Source: Solobacterium sp. (GTDB lineage: Bacteria; Bacillota_I; Bacilli_A; Erysipelotrichales; Erysipelotrichaceae). From it: 64,000 bases of DNA. Position 1 is the first letter of the stretch; each line of letters starts with the position of its first letter. A program made the translations under genes and the position numbers. Where the stretch lies: contig JAGAVW010000057.1 of the NCBI GenBank assembly GCA_017941735.1, forward strand, positions 1 to 64,000, in the 5' to 3' direction. Positions 7,510-14,162 of this stretch are shown in pieces. The notes under the pieces are model-generated. The model was not told where the DNA came from, did not search any database, and saw only the letters and a list, made by a program, of their open reading frames with translations.

Positions 7510-8491
7510 TGCACGTCTTCAAATCTATGAACAAGAAATCCCACCGTTTTTGTTAGAAGCATCCAGAATCGATCTTTTAGAGCGTTTAAAAGGGGTGGAT
7601 ATGAATTGTGGTATGCAATATACCTCCTTTCCATTCTTTAAAGATTTAAAGCCTTATTCGCGCTTTGAGCATAGTTTGGGTGTCGCTCTAATTGTTTACA
7701 ACTTTACAAAAGATATAAAACAAACAATTGCGGGATTATTTCACGATATCGCAACGCCAGCTTTTTCACATGTCATCGATTTTTTAAATCATGATTATAC
7801 CAAACAAGAAAGTACGGAAGAAAAGACAAGAGAGCTTATTGAAAAGTCAAAAGAGGCAATTGCGTTTTTAAACAAATATAATCTCAAAGTAGAAGAAGTC
7901 GCAGATTATCATCTATATCCAATCGCCGACAATGATACACCACGTTTATCAGCAGACCGTTTGGAGTATACCTTAGGGGTCATGGAATACTATGGATATT
8001 GTAGTCTTGATAGAATTCAAGAGATGTATGCGGATTTATGTGTATCTAAAAATGAAGATGGGCAAGAGGAAATCATGTTTCAATCTTTAGATAAAGCAGT
8101 GGAATTCTGTATGCATTCGATGAAGGCGAGTTATGTTTTCTCATGTCCTACGGATCGCTATGGCATGGAGCAATTAGCGCGTGTGGTTCGACAAGCAATT
8201 GAAAATGGTGCTTTAAGTGAAAAGGATTTATATACAAATGAAGAAATTGTAGTTCATAAATTACTAAACTCAAGCTCAAAAAAGGAGTGGCTTGCGTTTT
8301 GTAATCTATCTAAGATTTATGTTTCAAAGGATAAGGTAGATGATAAATGGATTCAAATTCCAACAAAAAAGAGGTATATTAATCCATATGTTCAAAACGT
8401 TGGACGTGTGAGTGCACATAGTAAAGAAATAAAGGAGATGCATGAAGAATTCTTGGCTTTAGAATTCAAAGAATATCTTTATGCGAAATGA
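7496..8491 (+). CDS. HD-domain phosphohydrolase
   Basis: HD-superfamily metal-dependent phosphohydrolase (331 residues), resembling the dGTPase/YfbR-like group. The metal ligands are seen as H in RFEHSLGVALI and HD in IAGLFHDIATPAFSH, followed by DRLEYTLGVMEYYG with the distal Asp. The second half is mostly helical. The natural substrate, probably a (deoxy)nucleotide, cannot be told from sequence. The next gene, rdgB, also cleans up nucleotide pools, which fits a nucleotide-related role. It overlaps DUF554 by 14 bases. Confidence 0.8.
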   Translation: MSYYNARLQIYEQEIPPFLLEASRIDLLERLKGVDMNCGMQYTSFPFFKDLKPYSRFEHSLGVALIVYNFTKDIKQTIAGLFHDIATPAFSHVIDFLNHDYTKQESTEEKTRELIEKSKEAIAFLNKYNLKVEEVADYHLYPIADNDTPRLSADRLEYTLGVMEYYGYCSLDRIQEMYADLCVSKNEDGQEEIMFQSLDKAVEFCMHSMKASYVFSCPTDRYGMEQLARVVRQAIENGALSEKDLYTNEEIVVHKLLNSSSKKEWLAFCNLSKIYVSKDKVDDKWIQIPTKKRYINPYVQNVGRVSAHSKEIKEMHEEFLALEFKEYLYAK

Positions 8492-8494
8492 GTT

Positions 8495-9085
8495 ATGAAA
8501 CAAATCGTGATTGCTAGTACAAACAAAGGAAAAATTAAAGAATTTAAAGAAATGTTAGAACCAGAAGGCTATGAAGTATTATGCCTTAGTGATTTACCTG
8601 ATTATAAAGAGGTTGAAGAAACGGGGACAATCTTTCAAGAAAATGCGATTTTAAAGGCAGCTGCAGTTACCAATCAATATGGAATTGAAGCGATTGCGGA
8701 TGATTCTGGACTAGAGATTGATGCTTTTAATAAGGAACCAGGGGTGCATAGTGCTCGTTATCTTGGGCATGATACGCCTTATTCTTATAAAAACAAGGTT
8801 ATCTTAGAACGGATGGAAGGAATCGAGAATCGTAATTGTCGATATGTATGTGCGATTGCTTGGACAAAACCAAATCACGAACCACATTTATTTTATGATA
8901 CGGTTGAATGTCAAATCGCTTTAGAAGCAAAAGGAGATAATGGCTTTGGATATGATCCAATTGTTTATTATGAACCATTACAGAAAACAATGGCGGAAAT
9001 GAGTGCAGAAGAAAAAAATGCGATTTCGCATCGTGGCAAAGCTATTCGTAAATTAGAGGCATTTTTAGATGAAGCGCACAAGTAA
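8495..9085 (+). CDS. rdgB: Non-canonical purine NTP pyrophosphatase (RdgB/HAM1)
   Basis: Hydrolyses dITP, ITP and XTP to monophosphates, keeping deaminated purines out of DNA and RNA. The product is 196 residues, the usual size. It begins IVIASTNKGKIKEFKEML, has the ETGTIFQENAILKA and ADDSGLEIDAFNKEPGVHSAR motifs, and ends with GDNGFGYDPI, MSAEEKNAISHRGKA. All hallmark residues seem present. It starts 3 bases after the HD gene and overlaps the Lit-like gene by 17 bases. It works in the same pathway as the hypoxanthine-DNA glycosylase at 35985, which removes the base once it is in DNA. Confidence 0.95.
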   Translation: MKQIVIASTNKGKIKEFKEMLEPEGYEVLCLSDLPDYKEVEETGTIFQENAILKAAAVTNQYGIEAIADDSGLEIDAFNKEPGVHSARYLGHDTPYSYKNKVILERMEGIENRNCRYVCAIAWTKPNHEPHLFYDTVECQIALEAKGDNGFGYDPIVYYEPLQKTMAEMSAEEKNAISHRGKAIRKLEAFLDEAHK

Positions 9086-9752
9086 ATGGATTCAATCACT
9101 CGGGTTTTTCTTTCTCGCAATTAGTTTATTATTAACGATTGTGGATTTTTGGTGTTTTTATAAACCTTTTTATAATTGGCAATATCAAAAAAATAATACA
9201 ACGGTAGCGACCGGTTTAAATGAAGAAGATTTAAATAAGACAACTGATCTCTTATTCGCATATTTAAAAGATGAACGAGAAGATTTAAATATGCAGGCAC
9301 TTGTGCATGGGGAAGAAAGAGAAGTCTTTGATGCACGCGAAAAGGCTCATATGGTTGATGTAAAAAACTTATACCTTGGGGCGATGCAGGTGCGTAATTA
9401 TTTAGGTATATTAGGTATCCTACTTGTGATTGCGACAGGTTTATTTGCGACAAAAGATCGTTTCTTACATTTATTTAAGTCCTATCAAAAAGGAGTTGGT
9501 GCCTTTTTAGGCTTTATTCTCATCTTAGGCTTATTTGCGGTCGTTGATTTTACTTCCTTTTGGACCAATTTTCATCATGTCTTTTTTACCAATGATTTGT
9601 GGTTACTTGATCCAAATATCTCTATCATGATCAACATGGTACCAGAACCATTCTTCTTTGCACTAGTTATGGTGATTGTAGTTTCTTACTTACTCGCTCT
9701 ATTAATTACATATATTGTCCTATATTTATTTCAAAAGAAGGTGAACGCATGA
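9069..9752 (+). CDS. Lit-like integral membrane protein (TIGR01906/DUF1461)
   Basis: Membrane protein of 227 residues in the TIGR01906/DUF1461 family. In Enterococcus and Bacillus, family member Lit (lipoprotein intramolecular transacylase) moves an acyl chain from the diacylglycerol to the N-terminal cysteine of lipoproteins, giving the lyso form. Four hydrophobic segments are visible, with an external loop carrying EKAHMVDVKNLY and later FHHVFFTNDLWLLDP. The conserved histidines in these two motifs match those important in Lit. Whether this copy is a transacylase or another family member is undecided. It overlaps rdgB upstream and trmL downstream (4 bases). Confidence 0.75.
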   Translation: MKRTSKWIQSLGFFFLAISLLLTIVDFWCFYKPFYNWQYQKNNTTVATGLNEEDLNKTTDLLFAYLKDEREDLNMQALVHGEEREVFDAREKAHMVDVKNLYLGAMQVRNYLGILGILLVIATGLFATKDRFLHLFKSYQKGVGAFLGFILILGLFAVVDFTSFWTNFHHVFFTNDLWLLDPNISIMINMVPEPFFFALVMVIVVSYLLALLITYIVLYLFQKKVNA

Positions 9753-10255
9753 TTCATGTCGTATTATATGAGCCAGAAATCCCGCAAAATACAGGGAATA
9801 TTATGCGTACCTGTATGGCTTTTGGAATGCATTTACATTTAATTGAACCCCTTGGTTTTTATTTAGACGAAAAGCATTTAAAGCGTGCAGGTATGGATTA
9901 TCGAAAAGAAGTGAACTTAAAAACGTATGTCAATTGGGATGCGTTTGTTAAAGAGAATCATGGGGAATATTATTATGTCACGCGTTATGGCAAGCATTTA
10001 CCAGGTTCTTTTGATTATACAAAAGTAGAAAAAGACATCTATTTTATCTTTGGGAAAGAAAGTACAGGAATTCCAAAAGAAATACTAAAAGAACATTTAG
10101 ATCGGTGTATTCGTATTCCAATGGTAAAAGAAGCACGAAGTCTTAATTTATCGAATTGTGTTGCGCTTTGTATGCATGAAGTATTAAGACAATTAGATTA
10201 TCCAAATTTATCGAAAACCGAAGTGATTAAGGGAGAGGACTTTTTAAGTCGCTAG
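9749..10255 (+). CDS. trmL: tRNA (cytidine/uridine-34-2'-O)-methyltransferase TrmL
   Basis: SPOUT-class methyltransferase (168 residues) that 2'-O-methylates the wobble base of certain leucine tRNAs using SAM. The N-terminal VVLYEPEIPQNTGNIMRTCM is diagnostic. The C-terminal knot carries FIFGKESTGIPKEIL, CIRIPM and SLNLSNCVALCMHEVLRQL. The length is typical. The start ATG overlaps the stop of the previous gene (ATGA). It is the fourth gene of a compact run without clear promoters inside. Confidence 0.95.
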   Translation: MIHVVLYEPEIPQNTGNIMRTCMAFGMHLHLIEPLGFYLDEKHLKRAGMDYRKEVNLKTYVNWDAFVKENHGEYYYVTRYGKHLPGSFDYTKVEKDIYFIFGKESTGIPKEILKEHLDRCIRIPMVKEARSLNLSNCVALCMHEVLRQLDYPNLSKTEVIKGEDFLSR

Positions 10256-10257
10256 TG

Positions 10258-10263
10258 TATAAT
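10258..10263 (+). promoter_or_regulatory. Possible -10 box giving a near-leaderless transcript
   Basis: TATAAT at 10258-10263 lies only 6 bases before ATG 10270, and no ribosome-binding sequence is present. If used, transcription would begin at or next to the start codon. No good -35 was seen. Confidence 0.3.
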
Positions 10264-10269
10264 TAATTT

Positions 10270-10476
10270 ATGATTGAAACGATTAGTGATTTTTTATCCA
10301 TTGCGGTCATGGTTGGAATATTATTTTTTGCGATTTATGCCCTTTATGCAGCAATTGTTGTAAATCGTGAAGCAACCTTTAAATCCATCGAGCGAAGATA
10401 TTATCGCTATTATGAAGGGGTAGATGATGAAGATGATTCCAGTGATCGGGATGATTTGTATTTTGAGGATGAATAA
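10270..10476 (+). CDS. Small membrane protein with acidic tail
   Basis: Hypothetical 68-residue protein. One N-terminal membrane helix (about residues 8-31, IAVMVGILFFAIYALYAAIV) is followed by a basic, Tyr-rich stretch (RRYYRYY) and a strongly acidic tail (DDEDDSSDRDD). I do not recognise a family. It sits between trmL and a RidA-family gene, 14 and 2 bases away. Its start has no Shine-Dalgarno sequence, so translation is by coupling or from a leaderless message. Confidence 0.65.
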   Translation: MIETISDFLSIAVMVGILFFAIYALYAAIVVNREATFKSIERRYYRYYEGVDDEDDSSDRDDLYFEDE

Positions 10477-10478
10477 TT

Positions 10479-10889
10479 ATGACAAAGGTTATTGCGAGTC
10501 CTTTTTGTCCTAGAAGTGAAGAACCTGCTTCTCCAGCGCTACAAAATGGAGATTTTGTTTTTATATCGGGTATTTATTCATCAAAATCAACATTAGAAGA
10601 ACAGCTTCAAGAATGCATCAAACAAATTAAATCCTTATTACGTGAAGCGAATCATTCGTTAAAAGATATTGTGCGACTAACATATTATGTTAAAAACGAA
10701 GAGGATTTAATTGAAATAGATGATTTGTTATATGACTATTTTGAAGCTCCTTATCCAACACGTTCGATTGTCTTTGTGGATGGGCTAAAAGAAGACGCAA
10801 AGATTTGTTTGGATGTGGATTCCTATCATTTGAATCAAAGATGTTCAAATTGTAGTGGGTGTAGTAAAAGGGAGATTGACAATGAATAG
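10479..10889 (+). CDS. RidA/YjgF family protein with cysteine-rich tail
   Basis: RidA-family protein (136 residues). RidA enzymes deaminate reactive enamines/imines made by PLP enzymes; subfamilies differ. Visible motifs are SPALQNGDFVFISGIYSS, LKDIVRLTYYVKN and PYPTRSIVFVDGLKEDAKICLDV. The Arg that binds substrate carboxylate in active RidA corresponds to R in YPTRS. Unusually, the chain continues past the normal end into QRCSNCSGCSKRE, a CxxCxxC cluster. The last 8 bases overlap the start of the ComK-family gene. The tail may bind metal or be redox active. Confidence 0.8.
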   Translation: MTKVIASPFCPRSEEPASPALQNGDFVFISGIYSSKSTLEEQLQECIKQIKSLLREANHSLKDIVRLTYYVKNEEDLIEIDDLLYDYFEAPYPTRSIVFVDGLKEDAKICLDVDSYHLNQRCSNCSGCSKREIDNE

Positions 10890-11316
10890 AGTTTTATATC
10901 TTGAACAACATGGTCCAAATATCACCCAAGTCTTTTATTATAAAAATGCAACGGAAGTATTAGATAAACGTTGTGTTGATTTGTTGGATGAATGGTGTTT
11001 GAAAAGTGGATCTTCTTTTGAGGGACGCAAAAAAAGTTTTCAATATCTCACAAAAGGACGCCAAAAACCTGCCATCTTAATTAGTGAGCGCACGCAAGAA
11101 ATCTTTTTTCCTTTATATGGACTAAAATCAGAGTTCAATATTTGGCTTTCCTATTTAGAGATTTTTGCGTGTCATCAAGTGGAATATAATCAAACCGAAA
11201 TCCAGTTCAACGATGGTACAAAAATCATTGTCGATATCAATCGTCGAACGATTCAAAACCAGTTAAAGCGTTGTCGAACATTCTTAGATGCCTTAAATCA
11301 AGTAAGGCACAATTAA
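10882..11316 (+). CDS. ComK-family competence transcription factor
   Basis: A 144-residue protein that aligns by eye with B. subtilis ComK, the master activator of DNA-uptake genes. The shared core runs from a DxxC element (VLDKRCVDLL) through SGSSFEGRKKSFQYLT, KPAILISERTQEIFFPLYG, IWLSYLEIF and TEIQFNDGTKIIVDI to the NQL...RT...L helix. The start is ATG 10882 with AGGGAG at good spacing. It lacks ComK's C-terminal tail, so it is shorter than the about 190-residue B. subtilis protein. comEA-comEC lie 20 kb downstream, giving it plausible targets. Regulatory function is inferred from family. Confidence 0.8.
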   Translation: MNRVLYLEQHGPNITQVFYYKNATEVLDKRCVDLLDEWCLKSGSSFEGRKKSFQYLTKGRQKPAILISERTQEIFFPLYGLKSEFNIWLSYLEIFACHQVEYNQTEIQFNDGTKIIVDINRRTIQNQLKRCRTFLDALNQVRHN

Positions 11317-11319
11317 TGT

Positions 11320-11348
11320 TTGACTGGAATTCTATTGATTACTAAAAT
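11320..11348 (+). promoter_or_regulatory. Promoter of the mgtE transcript
   Basis: TTGACT (11320-11325) and TAAAAT (11343-11348) with a 17-base spacer, close to the sigma-A consensus. The predicted start near 11355 places the leader ORF at 11380 first on the message. Confidence 0.7.
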
Positions 11349-11379
11349 GAATGTACATAGTCTGTTAGGAGGTGGTCGT

Positions 11380-11472
11380 ATGGCGGAAGGAATACCGGAT
11401 AAAGAAAATCGATTTTTATTAATTACGACTAGAAGGAGAGCAGATTATGGACAACGAAAAAGAAATCAATGA
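11380..11472 (+). CDS. Candidate mgtE leader peptide (30 aa)
   Basis: Short ORF of 30 codons with a near-perfect ribosome-binding site AGGAGGTGG (11367-11375). The peptide starts MAEGIPDKENR, passes through LLITTRRRAD and ends in YGQRKRNQ. It runs in another frame through the mgtE Shine-Dalgarno (AAGGAGAG, 11432-11439) and stops at 11470-11472, 24 bases inside mgtE. Its position as first ORF after the promoter suggests translation affects mgtE expression. Early acidic residues near a proline recall peptides that destabilise ribosomes at low magnesium, such as enterobacterial MgtL, but there is no sequence homology. It could be fortuitous. Confidence 0.5.
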   Translation: MAEGIPDKENRFLLITTRRRADYGQRKRNQ

Positions 11473-12805
11473 AGTGGAAGTATTTCGTGAGCTTTTAAAG
11501 AATAAACAATATACAGCTTTACGTGAAAAAGCACTTGATATGAACGAAGTTGATTTAGCACAAATCCTTGACCAGATGGAAGATGAGGATATGTTAAAGA
11601 TGTTTCGTTTGTTGCCAAAAGATTCGGCAGCTGATGTCTTTGTGCAATTAGAACAAGAAAGCCAACAATATATCATTACACAATTATCTGAAAAAGAAGC
11701 AGGTAGTATTATTGATAACCTGTGGGCTGATGATGCGACTGACTTATTAGAAGAGATGCCTGCCAATGTCGTAAAGAAGATTCTTTCTAACGCAAAACCA
11801 GAAACGCGTGCAGATATTAATCACTTATTACAATATCCAGATGATTCCGCTGGTTCGATCATGACCACGGAATTCATGGATTTAAAACAGAATATGACGG
11901 TACGCCAGGCCCTTGATCGCATTCGTGAAAAGGGGATTGATTCTGAGACGGTTAACGTTTTATATGTGTTAGATCCTAAGCGTTTATTACTAGGTATCGT
12001 AAGTTTGCGTTCTTTGATTATGCATGATGAAAATGATGTGATTGAGACCTTTATGGAAGATGACATCATTTCTGTTAAAACAAATACCGACCAAGAAGAG
12101 GTTGCACAAATTTTCCAAAAGTATGACTTCATGGCGGTTCCTGTTGTGGATAAGGAAAACCGTATGGTTGGAATTATTACGGTTGACGACGTCATGGATA
12201 TCATGGAACAAGAAACAACCGAAGATATGGATAAGATGGCTGCCATCATTCCAAATGATAAACCATATCTTAAAACCTCTGTTTTTGAAACATGGAAAAA
12301 ACGTATTCCATGGCTTATGTTGATGATGATTTCCGCAACGTTTACTGGCAAAATCATTACCAGTTTTGAAGGTGCTTTAAGCCGTTTTATTATCTTAACT
12401 GCTTATATTCCAATGTTGATGGATACTGGTGGTAACTGTGGGAGCCAAGCTTCTACGGAAGTCGTGCGTTCTTTGTCGATTGGACAAGTGCACTTAAGCG
12501 ATTTCTTTAAAGTTGTATGGAAAGAGATGCGTGTTGGCTTACTATGTGGGGTGACACTTGCGGGTGTCAATTTCTTGAAGTGTATCTTTATTGATGGTGT
12601 CAGTGTGACCATTGCGGCCATCATTTGTATTACGATTGTTTGTTGCGTTTTCTTCGCAAAACTCATTGCGTCGATTCTAGTTATGTTTGTGACACGCTTG
12701 CATCTTGATGCGGCGGTGGTTGCTTCACCTATGTTAACAACCGTTATCGATGCCATTTCCTTAACCATTTATTTCTCAATTTCAATTCTACTATTAGGAC
12801 TTTAA
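11447..12805 (+). CDS. mgtE: Magnesium transporter MgtE
   Basis: Mg2+-gated magnesium channel of the plasma membrane (452 residues, usual length). An N-terminal superhelical domain (about residues 1-130, DAADVFVQLE-type repeats) is followed by the SAGSIMTTEF motif and two CBS domains (about 130-250). A plug helix and five C-terminal membrane helices come next. The pore signature appears as DTGGNCGSQASTEVVRSLSI. AAGGAGAG precedes ATG 11447. B. subtilis mgtE is governed by an M-box riboswitch; I see none here, only a short leader carrying an overlapping peptide ORF. The next gene starts 1 base after its stop. Confidence 0.96.
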   Translation: MDNEKEINEVEVFRELLKNKQYTALREKALDMNEVDLAQILDQMEDEDMLKMFRLLPKDSAADVFVQLEQESQQYIITQLSEKEAGSIIDNLWADDATDLLEEMPANVVKKILSNAKPETRADINHLLQYPDDSAGSIMTTEFMDLKQNMTVRQALDRIREKGIDSETVNVLYVLDPKRLLLGIVSLRSLIMHDENDVIETFMEDDIISVKTNTDQEEVAQIFQKYDFMAVPVVDKENRMVGIITVDDVMDIMEQETTEDMDKMAAIIPNDKPYLKTSVFETWKKRIPWLMLMMISATFTGKIITSFEGALSRFIILTAYIPMLMDTGGNCGSQASTEVVRSLSIGQVHLSDFFKVVWKEMRVGLLCGVTLAGVNFLKCIFIDGVSVTIAAIICITIVCCVFFAKLIASILVMFVTRLHLDAAVVASPMLTTVIDAISLTIYFSISILLLGL

Positions 12806-12806
12806 C

Positions 12807-13175
12807 ATGCTTAGAATATTTACGACCATTGGATGCACTAGTGCAAAACATCTAAAAGAACATTTAAAAACACATCAAATTGCTTATGAAGAAAACAATT
12901 TACATAAGTTATTACTCGATACAGAGAAACTAGAATCTTTTTTGTGCATGCATGAAGAAGAATGGTCATATTTATTTCCAACCTTAGAAAAAAGAAAAGT
13001 GGATGCTTCCTTTGTTGCTTGGCTTCAAAATCATCCAAGTTGTTTACAGCGTCCACTTATTTTTGATGATACAAAAGACGTTGACCTAGAAGGCTTACGC
13101 GCATATGCAAGACAATATTGCAATGCGAAATCAAGCAATTGGTTGTTGTGTGGAAAAAGTAGATTAAGCGATTAA
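12807..13175 (+). CDS. Spx/ArsC-family protein with a single active-site cysteine
   Basis: Thioredoxin-fold protein of the ArsC/Spx family (122 residues). The N-terminal segment FTTIGCTSAKHLKEHL aligns with the Spx/ArsC redox site, but the second cysteine of CxxC is absent (CTSAK). The LQRPLIFDD segment corresponds to the RRPIIID motif, including the Arg. Spx proteins bind the RNA polymerase alpha subunit and reprogram transcription under thiol stress; one-Cys members also occur. It follows mgtE by 1 base and is probably co-transcribed. Its last 12 bases overlap the 3' end of the convergent DeoR-type gene. Confidence 0.7.
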   Translation: MLRIFTTIGCTSAKHLKEHLKTHQIAYEENNLHKLLLDTEKLESFLCMHEEEWSYLFPTLEKRKVDASFVAWLQNHPSCLQRPLIFDDTKDVDLEGLRAYARQYCNAKSSNWLLCGKSRLSD

Positions 13176-13958
13176 GACTTTAACACCCGCATTTTTAATT
13201 TCTTCAATGATTTGTGGGTCGGATTGGGCATCCGTAATTAAAATATCAATATCTTTTAATTCTGCGTAGGTAAAGCTTTGTTCTTTACCTATTTTTGTAT
13301 GATCGGCTAATACGATGACATCACCAATGCAATGCTCAATCATCTTTTTATTTACGGAATAATCAAAGATAGTAGAGGTACTTATACCGTGTCTAGAAAT
13401 ACCACTTACGCCAAGAATACATTTGGTAGCCTTTATTTTGTTTAATAAATCTTCCGCATAGCCCCCAAACATCGCAATTTTTCCAGAATTCTTATCATTT
13501 ACAGAGACTTCTCCTCCGGTTAAGATGAGTTGGTTTGTTGGTTGAATTTTACGGGTTACACTTAAATAGTTATTAGTGACGATGACAAGATTTGCATCCG
13601 GTAAAGAAGAATACATTAATAGAGCTGTCGAACTTGTATTCATAAAGATAATGTCTTTTTCTTTAATCAAACTTAAACAACGCTTAGCAATGGCTTTTCG
13701 TATTTCATAATTAGACATGGAAAGACTTTCAATCTCATGTAAAGAGATCTGCTCAATTGCAGGGGAGTTATCAATCACGGAACTCCAACGATCTTTTAAA
13801 ATACCTTCATTACGAAAATAGATTAAATCTCTGCGTATGGTTGATATGGAGGCATTTAAATCTTTGGCAATCGTTTTCATGTCTGCATCGGTATGGGTTT
13901 GTAAGTAATCTAAGAGTTTTTGTTGACGAATGCGGATTTCTGCTTTGCTTTTCTTCAT
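13164..13958 (-). CDS. DeoR/GlpR-family transcriptional regulator
   Basis: Sugar-phosphate-responsive repressor (264 residues). The N-terminal winged helix-turn-helix spans about residues 10-57, with DMKTIAKDLNASISTIRRDL as recognition helix. The C-terminal DeoRC sensor domain carries ILTGGEVSVND, GGYAEDLL and VIVLADHTKIGKEQSF. It is divergent from a class II aldolase gene. A perfect 11 bp inverted repeat in between covers the -35 boxes of both promoters. It likely represses itself and the aldolase until a sugar phosphate appears. The inducer is unknown. Confidence 0.9.
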   Translation of the reverse strand: MKKSKAEIRIRQQKLLDYLQTHTDADMKTIAKDLNASISTIRRDLIYFRNEGILKDRWSSVIDNSPAIEQISLHEIESLSMSNYEIRKAIAKRCLSLIKEKDIIFMNTSSTALLMYSSLPDANLVIVTNNYLSVTRKIQPTNQLILTGGEVSVNDKNSGKIAMFGGYAEDLLNKIKATKCILGVSGISRHGISTSTIFDYSVNKKMIEHCIGDVIVLADHTKIGKEQSFTYAELKDIDILITDAQSDPQIIEEIKNAGVKVLIA

Positions 13959-13964
13959 ACCTTT

Positions 13965-14047
13965 ATCATATTTTATATGAACAAATTAGTCAAATAAATC
14001 GGTTACAAATGAATTTATTTGACATAATAACTTCATTTTGTTATGAA
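13965..14047. promoter_or_regulatory. Divergent promoters with shared operator-like inverted repeat
   Basis: An 11 bp perfect inverted repeat, GTCAAATAAAT (13989-13999) and ATTTATTTGAC (14013-14023), is separated by 13 bases. The left arm contains most of the minus-strand -35 TTGACT (13988-13993), with -10 TATGAT at 13965-13970 and a 17-base spacer. The right arm contains most of the plus-strand -35 TTGACA (14019-14024), with -10-like TATGAA at 14042-14047, also 17 bases away. Binding of the DeoR-type protein here would block both promoters. Confidence 0.65.
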
Positions 14048-14083
14048 AGTAGGTAGTAGGAGAAAAGAATCGTATCGACTACG

Positions 14084-14125
14084 CTTCACTAGTATTCAAT
14101 GCAAAGGATTCATTGTATAGTGAAG
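14084..14125 (+). repeat. Interrupted inverted repeat in the aldolase leader
   Basis: CTTCACTA (14084-14091) pairs with TAGTGAAG (14118-14125), and inside it CAATG (14097-14101) pairs with CATTG (14111-14115). It lies about 30 bases downstream of the predicted transcription start, so it could be a second operator or an mRNA stem-loop. Confidence 0.45.
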
Positions 14126-14162
14126 TTAATAAGAATTCGATAAAAAGAATGGAGAAATCATT

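Noticed and set aside
11317-11446. M-box magnesium riboswitch before mgtE
   Set aside because: The leader is only about 90 bases and lacks the conserved M-box core sequence and helices; the overlapping peptide ORF explains the space better.
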